From contig JBBIVA010000066.1 in the NCBI GenBank assembly GCA_037439945.1, forward strand, positions 1 to 19,692: a DNA stretch of 19,692 nt, read 5' to 3'. This document shows positions 8,886 to 15,816 of the stretch, in pieces. The notes under the pieces were generated by a model, which had not been told where the DNA came from, searched no databases, and saw only the letters and a program-made list of their open reading frames with translations. The stretch comes from CALEUX01 sp037439945. GTDB lineage: Bacteria; Bacteroidota; Bacteroidia; Bacteroidales; Marinilabiliaceae. A program made the position numbers and the translations under genes. Numbering within the stretch: the first letter of the stretch is position 1; each line of letters begins with the position of its first letter.

Positions 8886-9294
8886 GGGGAATTGTATTTT
8901 CAAGGTTCTTTTGCTTTGTTATGTACCTGTTAAGCCCTTTAAGGGTTGCTTTAAAAATGTTTTCGTAGGATTGAATTTCACTGTCGATGTAAATAAATGC
9001 ACAAATTAGCTGTTTGCCTTCAGGGATGGGGCCAATTATCATGTGTTTGTTTAATCTGAAAGCTTCACGCATTCTTCTTCTTATAATATTTCGTTTAACA
9101 GCTCTTTTAAATCTTTTTTTCGGAACTGAAAACAAAACTTTTACCGGGTTATTATCATCACATCTGGTAAGTAAATATTGTATTCTTAGCGGAAAAGCCA
9201 TAATCGACGCACCTGATCGGAAAAGTGTGTCAATGCTTTTTTTGCTGCACAAGCGCTCACCCTTGTTAAAAGTATATCGGATTGATTTATCCAT
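8878..9294 (-). CDS. rnpA: Ribonuclease P protein component
   Basis: A basic 138-residue protein, the small subunit that helps the RNase P RNA cut 5' leaders from pre-tRNAs. The N-terminal FNKGERLCSKKSIDTLF strand-helix, the VLFSVPKKRFKRAVKRN segment and the signature RNIIRRRMREAFRL (the RNR motif) are diagnostic. ATG at 9294 is preferred over a TTG 24 nt upstream, because family members usually start a few residues before the RYTFNKGERL block. The usual rpmH partner upstream is absent from this window. Instead hemD lies on the same strand upstream, separated by a strong terminator, as often seen in Bacteroidota. A 17-bp palindrome lies 31 bp upstream of the start. Confidence 0.95.
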   Translation of the reverse strand: MDKSIRYTFNKGERLCSKKSIDTLFRSGASIMAFPLRIQYLLTRCDDNNPVKVLFSVPKKRFKRAVKRNIIRRRMREAFRLNKHMIIGPIPEGKQLICAFIYIDSEIQSYENIFKATLKGLNRYITKQKNLENTIPHD

Positions 9295-9324
9295 TAAAAA
9301 ACATTTTAACCCTGACAAAATATT

Positions 9325-9341
9325 ATTAACCCGGGGTTAAT
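9325..9341. promoter_or_regulatory. 17-bp palindrome upstream of rnpA
   Basis: ATTAACCC-G-GGGTTAAT is perfect, with 8-bp arms around one base. It ends 31 bp upstream of the rnpA ATG, so it could be an operator or lie in the leader. No regulator is identified, and no clear -7 element was found next to it. Confidence 0.35.
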
Positions 9342-9462
9342 CCCTTTTAAAATTAAATTAATACCCTTCAAATTACCATTTTCTGATAAATATACGGGAT
9401 AATTACCTGAAGAATTCTGCTTTGGCGATTTATTTTAGAAAAGGGTACATTTAATTGAACAA

Positions 9463-9497
9463 AAAAATAGCCGCCTTTTTAGGGAGCGGCTATTTTT
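9463..9497 (-). terminator. Strong intrinsic terminator after hemD
   Basis: Arms 9463-9474 and 9486-9497 (AAAAATAGCCGC and GCGGCTATTTTT) pair perfectly over 12 bp with an 11-nt loop. Flanking A and T runs make it usable from either side, but the gene ending nearby is hemD (stop at 9511, minus). It separates the DUF4271-hemD transcript from rnpA-yidD. Confidence 0.85.
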
Positions 9498-9510
9498 AAA
9501 AAATTTGTTA

Positions 9511-10260
9511 TTACTTGTTTTTGTTTTGCTGCTTAATAAATTGTTCCAATGCAGCTGTCATTGATGGAGCCTGGGGCATTGGGGCCTGAATGTCGAGACG
9601 CAGGCCGGCTTCGGTTACCGCCTTAGCGGTAGCTGGCCCAAAAGAGGCAATAGCAATATTGTTTTGCTTAAAATCGGGAAAATTCTGAAACAACGAAGCA
9701 ATTCCTGATGGGCTGAAAAACACAAGAATATCATAATCAATTTCCTTAATATCACTTAAATCGCTGCTAACAGTACGATAAAAAATAGCCTTGGTGTATT
9801 TTACCTTTGCTTTGTTTAGCAGGTCCGGGAATTCCTGTTTGTGAATGTCAGAAAGAGGTACAAGAAATCTTTCTTCCTTATGTTTTTTGATAATATCTGC
9901 CAGATCAGTAATTTTGCCGGTTGAATGGAAAATTTTCCGCTTTCTGAAAACAATGTATTTTTGCAGGTAAAACGCCGTTGCTTCTGAAATACAAAAGTAT
10001 TTCATAGTGTCTGGAATGCAAATACGGGTTTCTTCACAAATTCTAAAGAAATGATCAATTGCCGTACGGCTGGTGAATACAACAGCCGTATGTTCCAGCA
10101 CATTGATTTTTTGCTTCCGGAAATCTTTAGAATCAATCCCTTCAACTTGAATAAATGGCCTGAAATCAATTTTTACATTGCTTTTTTCAGCCAAATCAAA
10201 ATAAGGGGATTTAGGCGTTGTTGGCATCGGTTGAGAAACCAAAATCTTTTTGATCTTCAA
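9511..10260 (-). CDS. hemD: Uroporphyrinogen-III synthase (HemD)
   Basis: A 249-residue protein resembling the Bacteroidota form of HemD, the cytosolic enzyme that cyclises hydroxymethylbilane into uroporphyrinogen III in heme, siroheme and cobalamin synthesis. This family is poorly conserved. The recognisable parts are the opening ILVSQPMPTTPKSPYFDLAE, VVFTSRTAIDHFF (about residues 60-72), and the second-domain segments VFFSPSGIASLF and IASFGPATAKAVTEAG, followed by PSMTAALEQFI. The reading frame reaches a stop three codons before TTG 10260 and contains no upstream ATG. Since the conserved N-terminus starts right there, TTG is the likely initiation codon. It follows DUF4271 by 42 nt and should be in the same transcript, which ends at the hairpin 14 nt beyond the stop. 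No other heme gene is in the window. Confidence 0.88.
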   Translation of the reverse strand: MKIKKILVSQPMPTTPKSPYFDLAEKSNVKIDFRPFIQVEGIDSKDFRKQKINVLEHTAVVFTSRTAIDHFFRICEETRICIPDTMKYFCISEATAFYLQKYIVFRKRKIFHSTGKITDLADIIKKHKEERFLVPLSDIHKQEFPDLLNKAKVKYTKAIFYRTVSSDLSDIKEIDYDILVFFSPSGIASLFQNFPDFKQNNIAIASFGPATAKAVTEAGLRLDIQAPMPQAPSMTAALEQFIKQQNKNK

Positions 10261-10302
10261 TTTTCGTCAGTTTTAATTCAACAAAAAACTGGAACCTCTT
10301 AA

Positions 10303-11448
10303 TTAATTCCGCAATATTATCTTGAATAAAATTGTCAGTGGTAATATTTCGAGGGCACAAAGGTATAAAATAATGTAATAAACTGAATAGGTATTGGATA
10401 AAATTATTCTGAACCCCCTTCCTAATTGAATAAGATACAATAACACAAAGATGCCAAGCCCTGCCTTAATAAAAAATGGCTGTAAAACCTGGTTTACAAA
10501 TGGAATAAATATAATAACCGGTAAAAGCAAAATGCCATATGCTTTACTCATTGTTGATGCCCCAAAAAGATAATCATTTATCTGGTCGCTTGTTTCAAAT
10601 ATATGACCCACAAATTTATAGGTTGCAATTTTTAAAGTAAATAGTACAAGTAGTGCAACAAAAACCAGCAATATGATAAAGTATGACCCGAAACCTAAAA
10701 AATTACGTTCAGAGAGTGAAAAAATTTCGTAAATAAAAATGCTGCTGTTATAATAGAATAAAAAGCCAAGAATAAATGAAGGGGTAAAGTTGGAAGCATT
10801 ATTCCCCTCAAGTTTTCCCATTGAATTTTGGAACAGAATTGACTGAACCACATTACTTAAATAACCCCACCAGTTAATCCTGATAAACCCAACTACCAAA
10901 AGACTTATGGTTAATAGTATTACAAACCAGGGATCTTGTAAGGGCAGAGATTTTTCTTTTGAAATTTCAGTTGATGGTACCTCCTTTTGGCCGGTATGAT
11001 AACCCTTGTGCATTGCGAGTGAATCATTTTTCAGACACGTATTTAAACCGATTGAATCGGTGAAAATAAATGAAGAATCGGTTAATTCTTTTAATGGCTG
11101 ATAAATTCCGGTTTGGGGTAATGAAAATGCATTTTCACTAAAAGCGTCAAAGTATGGTTTTAGGTTATAATTCCAGTTTGTATATGGTTGATTTTGGCCC
11201 TTTAGATTTAATAAAAGTGAATCGGCGCTGCTCAACCCCGATGATTCTTCACTTTTTACTTCCGGATTTTTTTTTAATTTGTTGGAAATTGTACCCATTC
11301 CCGGTCCAAAAATATCAATGCGTGTTGGTTTTAAACCATCCACTTTTACGGAGTCTGGTTGCAATAGCCCCTCCGGAGAACTTTTTTGAAGCTGATTTTG
11401 TGATGCTTCCTGGGTTACCTGTAGATATTTTAAATCACTAATTAGCAT
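10303..11448 (-). CDS. DUF4271 family polytopic membrane protein
   Basis: A 381-residue protein. Residues 1-172 are hydrophilic and low in recognisable motifs, with no signal peptide. The C-terminal half holds about six hydrophobic helices: around 173-193 (WFVILLTISLLVVGFI), then LGFLFYYNSSIFIYEIF, YFIILLVFVALLVLFTLKI, ILLLPVIIFIPFVNQVL, GIFVLLYLIQLGRGF and YIILYLCALEILPLTILF. This architecture and its place before hemD fit the Bacteroidota-specific DUF4271 family, whose function is unknown. The start is ATG 11448, preferred over a TTG one codon upstream. A TACTTTTG box about 20 nt upstream suggests its own promoter. Constant linkage with hemD hints at a role in heme or envelope biology, but this is only guilt by association. 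Confidence 0.85.
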   Translation of the reverse strand: MLISDLKYLQVTQEASQNQLQKSSPEGLLQPDSVKVDGLKPTRIDIFGPGMGTISNKLKKNPEVKSEESSGLSSADSLLLNLKGQNQPYTNWNYNLKPYFDAFSENAFSLPQTGIYQPLKELTDSSFIFTDSIGLNTCLKNDSLAMHKGYHTGQKEVPSTEISKEKSLPLQDPWFVILLTISLLVVGFIRINWWGYLSNVVQSILFQNSMGKLEGNNASNFTPSFILGFLFYYNSSIFIYEIFSLSERNFLGFGSYFIILLVFVALLVLFTLKIATYKFVGHIFETSDQINDYLFGASTMSKAYGILLLPVIIFIPFVNQVLQPFFIKAGLGIFVLLYLIQLGRGFRIILSNTYSVYYIILYLCALEILPLTILFKIILRN

Positions 11449-11467
11449 CAAAAAGTAAGGTTTTTGA

Positions 11468-11475
11468 CAAAAGTA
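11468..11475 (-). promoter_or_regulatory. Predicted -7 element for DUF4271-hemD
   Basis: The minus strand reads TACTTTTG, an exact TAnnTTTG match, placing transcription start roughly 14 nt before the DUF4271 ATG. No good -33 TTG was found at the expected distance. It would separate this pair from the LOG gene upstream. Confidence 0.45.
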
Positions 11476-11515
11476 GTAAATAAACCATTTTTTTTTCTAA
11501 GCAGGATATATTTTA

Positions 11516-12097
11516 TCAAACAGATGCAAAATTTATTACCTGGGGCCCCCAGGGTTTTGCGCCCAATATTGCCGGAATTACCTCTGACGGCTTTGAAACA
11601 ACACTCCATATACTTTCATGTTGTGGTCGCATAAATGACTCTTTAACCATACGGTTGCACATTTCAATAAGAGAATCATAATAATTGTTTGTATTTAAAA
11701 GTACTATGGGGTGCGGAAAGCGACCAAGTTTTTTCCATGACATAACTTCAAACAACTCTTCAAGGGTGCCGGTTCCGCCAGGCAGCGCAATTACGGCATC
11801 GGTATTTTCTATTAATAATTCTTTTCTTTGATGCATGGTTTTAACATGGATCATTTCTGTTACCCCTTTATGTTCCCACTCTACGTCAATCATAAAACCC
11901 GGAATAACCCCGGTAATTGTACCCCTGTATTTAAGGGCAGTGTCGGCAATAATTCCCATAAGTCCTTTAGCCCCGCCTCCGTACCTTATGGCATATCCCG
12001 ATTCAATAAGAAGCCGTGATAACTCCTCTGCAGCATCAAAATATATTTGTGGCACCTTTGGACTTGATGCGCAATATATTGTTACCTGTTTGCTCAT
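11516..12097 (-). CDS. LOG family protein (TIGR00730 Rossmann fold, nucleotide 5'-monophosphate phosphoribohydrolase)
   Basis: A 193-residue cytosolic protein of the LOG ('Lonely guy', YvdD-like) family, which cleaves the N-glycosidic bond of nucleoside 5'-monophosphates and can release cytokinin bases. The signatures are IYCASSP at 7-13, RYGGGAKGLMG at 38-48, Arg91-Lys92 in MHQRKELL and the active-site motif PGGTGTLEE at 106-114. The length is standard for the family. It starts at ATG 12097, 9 nt after the DUF417 gene, so the two are probably one transcript. In bacteria the role is usually taken as nucleotide salvage or house-cleaning; cytokinin production is not implied by sequence alone. 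It should not be called lysine decarboxylase, an old mislabel of this family. Confidence 0.92.
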   Translation of the reverse strand: MSKQVTIYCASSPKVPQIYFDAAEELSRLLIESGYAIRYGGGAKGLMGIIADTALKYRGTITGVIPGFMIDVEWEHKGVTEMIHVKTMHQRKELLIENTDAVIALPGGTGTLEELFEVMSWKKLGRFPHPIVLLNTNNYYDSLIEMCNRMVKESFMRPQHESIWSVVSKPSEVIPAILGAKPWGPQVINFASV

Positions 12098-12106
12098 TTA
12101 AACTGT

Positions 12107-12556
12107 TTATAACGTGTCGCTTATACACCATGCGGCGGCCCCAAAAAGAATAAAGTCTTTTAAGAAATTGTGCCCAGCCCTTGAAATCTCAGGAAAACCA
12201 TATCCGTTTTCCCAAACTATTCCGGATGTAAAAAAAACCAATATTCCACCCAGAAAAATAACTATAGCCATAATGCCCCCCCATACGGAAATTTTTGGCC
12301 ACCAGTGCTTAAGCATTATCAGGATACCTGCTATTATCTGAACCCAGGCAATTATTATACTAAAGGTATAAACGGTTATATACTTTAACGCCCATTTAAA
12401 AATTATGGTTTGTGAAATTGCCTCATCAATGTGAAATGCCTCGGAGTTTCTGAACTTCATAATGCCAATCCATATCAATATTATTCCAAGTCCATAGCGG
12501 AAAAGAACCTGGCTAAGAGAAAGTAAGGTTTTTTTAATAAATGGTTTCACTTGCAA
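12107..12556 (-). CDS. DUF417 (YkgB/RclC-like) family membrane protein
   Basis: A 149-residue protein with four predicted transmembrane helices: about 17-33 (RYGLGIILIWIGIMKF), 58-80, 90-112 and the C-terminal LKDFILFGAAAWCISDTL. The FRYGLGIILIWIGIMKF opening, a LVFFTSG segment and the SRAGHNFLKDFILFGAA ending match DUF417, the DoxX-related family that includes E. coli RclC/YkgB, a protein of the reactive-chlorine response. Its biochemical role is unknown. The frame opens at a stop two codons before TTG 12556 and has no ATG near its start, so initiation is at this TTG or the GTG two codons later. It precedes the LOG gene by 9 nt. Similarity to RclC does not prove a chlorine-stress role. Confidence 0.75.
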   Translation of the reverse strand: MQVKPFIKKTLLSLSQVLFRYGLGIILIWIGIMKFRNSEAFHIDEAISQTIIFKWALKYITVYTFSIIIAWVQIIAGILIMLKHWWPKISVWGGIMAIVIFLGGILVFFTSGIVWENGYGFPEISRAGHNFLKDFILFGAAAWCISDTL

Positions 12557-12744
12557 ATTATTTTAAAGTTAGCCCGGATTGCCGGTCCCGGTTTACCGTT
12601 GTTTCTTCCGTAAATAATTTGTTTTTAAATTGTCGGAATCTTGTCCCGTTATTACGGGGGAACTCCATGTTTGCAATTTTCATTGGTGTTTCCCGAAAAG
12701 CCGGTGCAAATTGTGGTTGTTAAATAATTCTCGTTTTATTAGGG

Positions 12745-13113
12745 TTAAACAATTGTAAATCCAAAAGGGGTTAAGGCTAATCCGGCAAGTTTAAAGTGTT
12801 GCCTGCCAAACGGGATTCCTATTATAGTAATACAAAAAAATATACCCCATAAAACGTGCGCAACGGAAATCCATATTCCGCCAAGTAAAATCCATATGAC
12901 ATTAAAAATTGTAAGCAGACAGCCACCATTTTGCCTCGTTGGGACAACTTTACTGTTAAAGGGCCATAAAGCCAATATTCCAATTTTCATAACCTGAAGC
13001 CCAAACGGAATCCCAATTATTGTAAAGATTAACAACAGGCCTGATATAAAATACATAATTGCCATAATAAGGCCGCCAAATATTAACCAAATGATATTTC
13101 CTATGGTTCCCAT
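12745..13113 (-). CDS. YccF domain membrane protein with two tandem YccF repeats
   Basis: A 122-residue inner-membrane protein. Two copies of the YccF motif are clear: TIIGIPFGLQVMKIGILALWPF at about 31-52 and TIIGIPFGRQHFKLAGLALTPF at about 96-117. Each is preceded by a hydrophobic helix beginning with an N-I-x-W-x-x-x-G-G pattern (residues 6-14 and 71-79), so the protein looks like an internal duplication of a two-helix unit. The function of the family is unknown. ATG 13113 lies only 2 nt after the stop of the deoxynucleoside kinase gene, so the pair should be co-transcribed and probably translationally coupled. A 188-nt gap without a clear ORF separates it from the DUF417 gene. Confidence 0.9.
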   Translation of the reverse strand: MGTIGNIIWLIFGGLIMAIMYFISGLLLIFTIIGIPFGLQVMKIGILALWPFNSKVVPTRQNGGCLLTIFNVIWILLGGIWISVAHVLWGIFFCITIIGIPFGRQHFKLAGLALTPFGFTIV

Positions 13114-13115
13114 AA

Positions 13116-13730
13116 CTAAAAAAGTCCATGTAGTTTGGCGTCAACTTTATCAAAAATGATGCTTAAAGCGGCACTGTTGTTAACAAAGTCCAACTCGTCA
13201 ACGTTAATTATCAGCAAATTACCTTGTTTGTAATTGTGTACCCAAGCCTCATACCGCTCGTTTAGTCTTTTAAGATAATCGAGCCGTATTCCTGCTTCAT
13301 AGGACCGACCTCTAAGTTCAATTTGTCTTACCAGTGTTGGTACCGAAGCCCTTAAATAAATTAGCAATTCAGGAGGTTGAATTAGGCCGGTCATCAATTC
13401 AAATAAGCCACCGTAGTTAACATAGTCACGTTTGCTCATCAGTCCCATATCATACAGGTTGGCAGCAAATATGTAGGCATCTTCGTAAATTGTCCTGTCC
13501 TGAACAATTGTTTTATTTGATTTTCTGATATTTACAATCTGGGAAAAGCGGCTGTTAAGAAAATAAACCTGAAGGTTAAACGACCATCTTTTCATATCTT
13601 CATAAAAATCGGCGAGGTAAGGATTTTCATCTACTTCCTCGTAGTGAGGTTCCCATTGATAATGTTTTGCCAGTTTTGACGCAAGTGATGTTTTTCCTGA
13701 GCCAATATTTCCTGCTATAGCTATATGCAT
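13116..13730 (-). CDS. Deoxynucleoside kinase (dCK/dGK family)
   Basis: A 204-residue cytosolic kinase that phosphorylates deoxynucleosides at the 5' position in nucleotide salvage. The Walker A P-loop GNIGSGKTS is at 7-15. The substrate-side acid and aromatic residues are in EEVDENPYLADFY (31-43), with Gln54 in FNLQVYFL. The DRT motif is at 78-80 with Glu83, and the lid R-G-R with Glu145 is at 140-145. Together these define the deoxyadenosine/deoxyguanosine/deoxycytidine kinase family; base preference cannot be read reliably. The start is ATG 13730, directly in front of the P-loop strand. It lies 90 nt after the GH3 gene and 2 nt before the YccF gene, so its transcript includes the latter. 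Confidence 0.92.
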   Translation of the reverse strand: MHIAIAGNIGSGKTSLASKLAKHYQWEPHYEEVDENPYLADFYEDMKRWSFNLQVYFLNSRFSQIVNIRKSNKTIVQDRTIYEDAYIFAANLYDMGLMSKRDYVNYGGLFELMTGLIQPPELLIYLRASVPTLVRQIELRGRSYEAGIRLDYLKRLNERYEAWVHNYKQGNLLIINVDELDFVNNSAALSIIFDKVDAKLHGLF

Positions 13731-13794
13731 CTTATTTCTCTTTATTCAAAGGAACACCTAAATAATCCTTCAATATGTTTTAAATTTAATCCTA

Positions 13795-13819
13795 AGGTTA
13801 AAATCCTGAAATTTAACCT
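13795..13819 (-). terminator. Hairpin just after the GH3 gene (possible terminator)
   Basis: AGGTTAAA and TTTAACCT form an 8-bp stem with a 9-nt loop, beginning 1 nt past the GH3 stop codon on the minus strand. The T-tract that should follow is interrupted, so it may be a weak terminator or a transcript-stabilising hairpin. Confidence 0.4.
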
Positions 13820-13820
13820 G

Positions 13821-15332
13821 TTATTTGTTTAACTCAAGCAACTCATCAATATAATCCCTGGTATTTGAAAGCCTGGGAACCTTATTTTGGCCTCCCAATT
13901 TATTTTTTTTCTTTAACCAGTTAAAAAACAACCCCTTTTTAGCCACTGTTAAATGTGGAAATTCAAGTGTGATATCCTTATAACGTTTGGCTTCATAATC
14001 GCTGTTTTGCTCTTTAAGCTCCGTGTCCATAATTGCCATAAAACTTGAAATATCATCAGGTTCTTTTTCAAACTCTATAAGCCATTGATGAGCCCCTTTG
14101 TTATGGGCGCTCATATAAACCGGGGCGGCAGTATATTCTTTTATTATTGCATTGGTATTTTGGCACGCTACCTGAATGGCTTTTTCGGCATTGTCAATAA
14201 TTACTTCTTCTCCAAAAGCATTTATGTAATGCCTGGTACGGCCTGAAATTGTAATACGGTATGGATTTATGCACGAGAACCTTATTGTGTCGCCAATTAA
14301 ATATCTCCACAGGCCACCGTTTGTTGAAATAACAACTGCATAATCTACATTTGGTAAAACCCTGTCAAGAGTTACTGTTTCAGGAAAAGGGCCCCACTTT
14401 TGGCTAACCGGCATGAATTCGAAGAAAATACCATAGTCAAGCATTAACAGCATTGATGAAGAATTTTTCTCATCCTGAATGGCAAAAAAACCTTCTGATG
14501 CATTATAAGTTTCCATATAATGCATCTTATCAGATGGAATCAGGTCGTGATACTGACTGCGGTAGGGATTGAAACTTACACCGCCATGAATAAAAAGTTC
14601 CAGGTTTGGCCATATTTCAAGAAGATGATTTTTTCCTGTGAATTCGATAATATGACGCAGTAAAACTAAAAACCATGAGGGGACACCGGCAAGTGATGTA
14701 ACATTTTGTTTAATTGTTTCGGCTGTAATTAATTTAAGCTTTTCTTCCCATTCAACAAGCAAAGCTACTTTACGGCTGGGGGTTCTAACAAATCTGGTCC
14801 AGAAGGGCAAATTCTGTATTAGCAAGGCCGAAAGGTCTCCGTAACGGGAGTGTGTGTTAAAATTATTTATCTGGTGGCTTCCTCCCAGGGTTAGTGTTTT
14901 GCCAGTAAAAATTCTGTTTTCAGGATAGTTATTATGATAAATCGCCATGACATCGCGCCCTCCTTTAAAATGGCACTCCTTAAGGGCATCATTGGTTAAA
15001 GGTATAAACTTGCTTTTTGATGAGGTTGTTCCTGAACTTTTTGCAAACCATTTAATTTCGCCCGGCCATAAAAGATTTTTCTCACCCTGCCTAAGCCTTA
15101 TAATATGTGAAAGATATGCATCATAATCCTGAACCGGCACTCTTTGCTGGAAGTCACTAATATTTACTATTGATTTATAATCGTAAAGTTTTCCCCATTC
15201 TGTTTTAGAAGCTGTTTTTATTAAATGCTTAAACTGTCCAGTCTGGACTTCTTCAGCATTTTTACTGAAATGTTCAATTTGCCTTAGCCGCTTGGAGTGT
15301 ATTTTGGAGATAATTTTGTTCAGTACTGGCAT
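13821..15332 (-). CDS. GH3 (auxin-responsive promoter) family acyl-adenylating protein
   Basis: A 503-residue ANL-superfamily protein of the GH3 family, known in plants as acyl acid-amido synthetases that adenylate jasmonate or auxin and join it to an amino acid. The three nucleotide-binding motifs are present: SSGTTSSKSKFIP at 99-111, YNASE at 276-280 and YLIGD ending at Asp348. Length and order fit bacterial members, whose substrates are unknown. I choose ATG 15332 rather than a TTG 36 nt upstream: a TATATTTG promoter box lies between the two, which would put the TTG outside the transcript. No signal peptide or membrane segment is evident. It stands apart from cvpA on the other strand across a 484-bp divergent region and is followed by the deoxynucleoside kinase gene. 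The plant-derived name should not be read as auxin function. Confidence 0.92.
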   Translation of the reverse strand: MPVLNKIISKIHSKRLRQIEHFSKNAEEVQTGQFKHLIKTASKTEWGKLYDYKSIVNISDFQQRVPVQDYDAYLSHIIRLRQGEKNLLWPGEIKWFAKSSGTTSSKSKFIPLTNDALKECHFKGGRDVMAIYHNNYPENRIFTGKTLTLGGSHQINNFNTHSRYGDLSALLIQNLPFWTRFVRTPSRKVALLVEWEEKLKLITAETIKQNVTSLAGVPSWFLVLLRHIIEFTGKNHLLEIWPNLELFIHGGVSFNPYRSQYHDLIPSDKMHYMETYNASEGFFAIQDEKNSSSMLLMLDYGIFFEFMPVSQKWGPFPETVTLDRVLPNVDYAVVISTNGGLWRYLIGDTIRFSCINPYRITISGRTRHYINAFGEEVIIDNAEKAIQVACQNTNAIIKEYTAAPVYMSAHNKGAHQWLIEFEKEPDDISSFMAIMDTELKEQNSDYEAKRYKDITLEFPHLTVAKKGLFFNWLKKKNKLGGQNKVPRLSNTRDYIDELLELNK

Positions 15333-15355
15333 ACATTTTAAATTGTTTGATGGTT

Positions 15356-15363
15356 CAAATATA
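15356..15363 (-). promoter_or_regulatory. Predicted -7 element of the GH3 gene
   Basis: The minus strand reads TATATTTG, an exact TAnnTTTG match, about 24 nt upstream of ATG 15332. A -33 TTG is not evident at the usual spacing. Confidence 0.45.
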
Positions 15364-15643
15364 ATCAATTTTGAACTTTGGGAATGAAATAGAATTGATC
15401 CAAATTTGTTATTGGTACAGGTTGAATATCAATCATAATAATTATTTACAGCTTATGTTTTGATTAACAAATTTTTATAATATTTTATAGATTAAAAAAC
15501 CAATAAAACTGGAGTCGGAAATACTTACAATTTTGGTTTCCATATTGAGCCTGTCCCAATTATTTGTGCAGATTAAACCCGTATAAGTAATTAATTCATT
15601 TCACAACTTGATACTCCCTGTCAATAATTTTAATTGCAATTTA

Positions 15644-15660
15644 TTAATGATTATCATTAA
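15644..15660. promoter_or_regulatory. Fur-box-like 17-bp palindrome
   Basis: TTAATGAT-T-ATCATTAA is perfect, with 8-bp arms around one base. Its inner 15 bases equal the core of the classical Fur box (TAATGATAATCATTA) except for the centre base. It lies 157 bp upstream of the cvpA start and over 300 bp upstream of GH3. Binding by a Fur-family regulator is inference; AT-rich palindromes can arise by chance. Confidence 0.4.
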
Positions 15661-15816
15661 GGGGTACTCTAATAAAAAAGATTTAAGCGGTAACTTAGAA
15701 AATTTTGTTAAATTAATTATTGCAATGCAATATATATTGTAATTAAGTTTAAAAAATCGGTATCAACAATTACTTTTATGTATTAATAGTTTAAGGGGGA
15801 TCAAATTTTTATTATA

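Larger units (their letters stand above)
15333..15816. other. 484-bp divergent regulatory region between GH3 and cvpA
   Basis: AT-rich, with no credible ORF. It contains the predicted GH3 -7 box (15356-15363) and a Fur-box-like palindrome (15644-15660). I found no exact TAnnTTTG on the plus strand for cvpA. The length is generous for two simple promoters, so a small RNA is possible, but nothing in the sequence identifies one. Confidence 0.6.

Noticed and set aside
9295..9462. Possible rpmH (ribosomal protein L34) upstream of rnpA
   Set aside because: No frame in this gap encodes the short Lys/Arg-rich L34 protein; the conserved order seen in other phyla is not present here.
12541..12723. Plus-strand frame of 60 codons between the DUF417 and YccF genes
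   Set aside because: It overlaps the start of the DUF417 gene on the opposite strand and has no domain-like features or promoter; likely chance.
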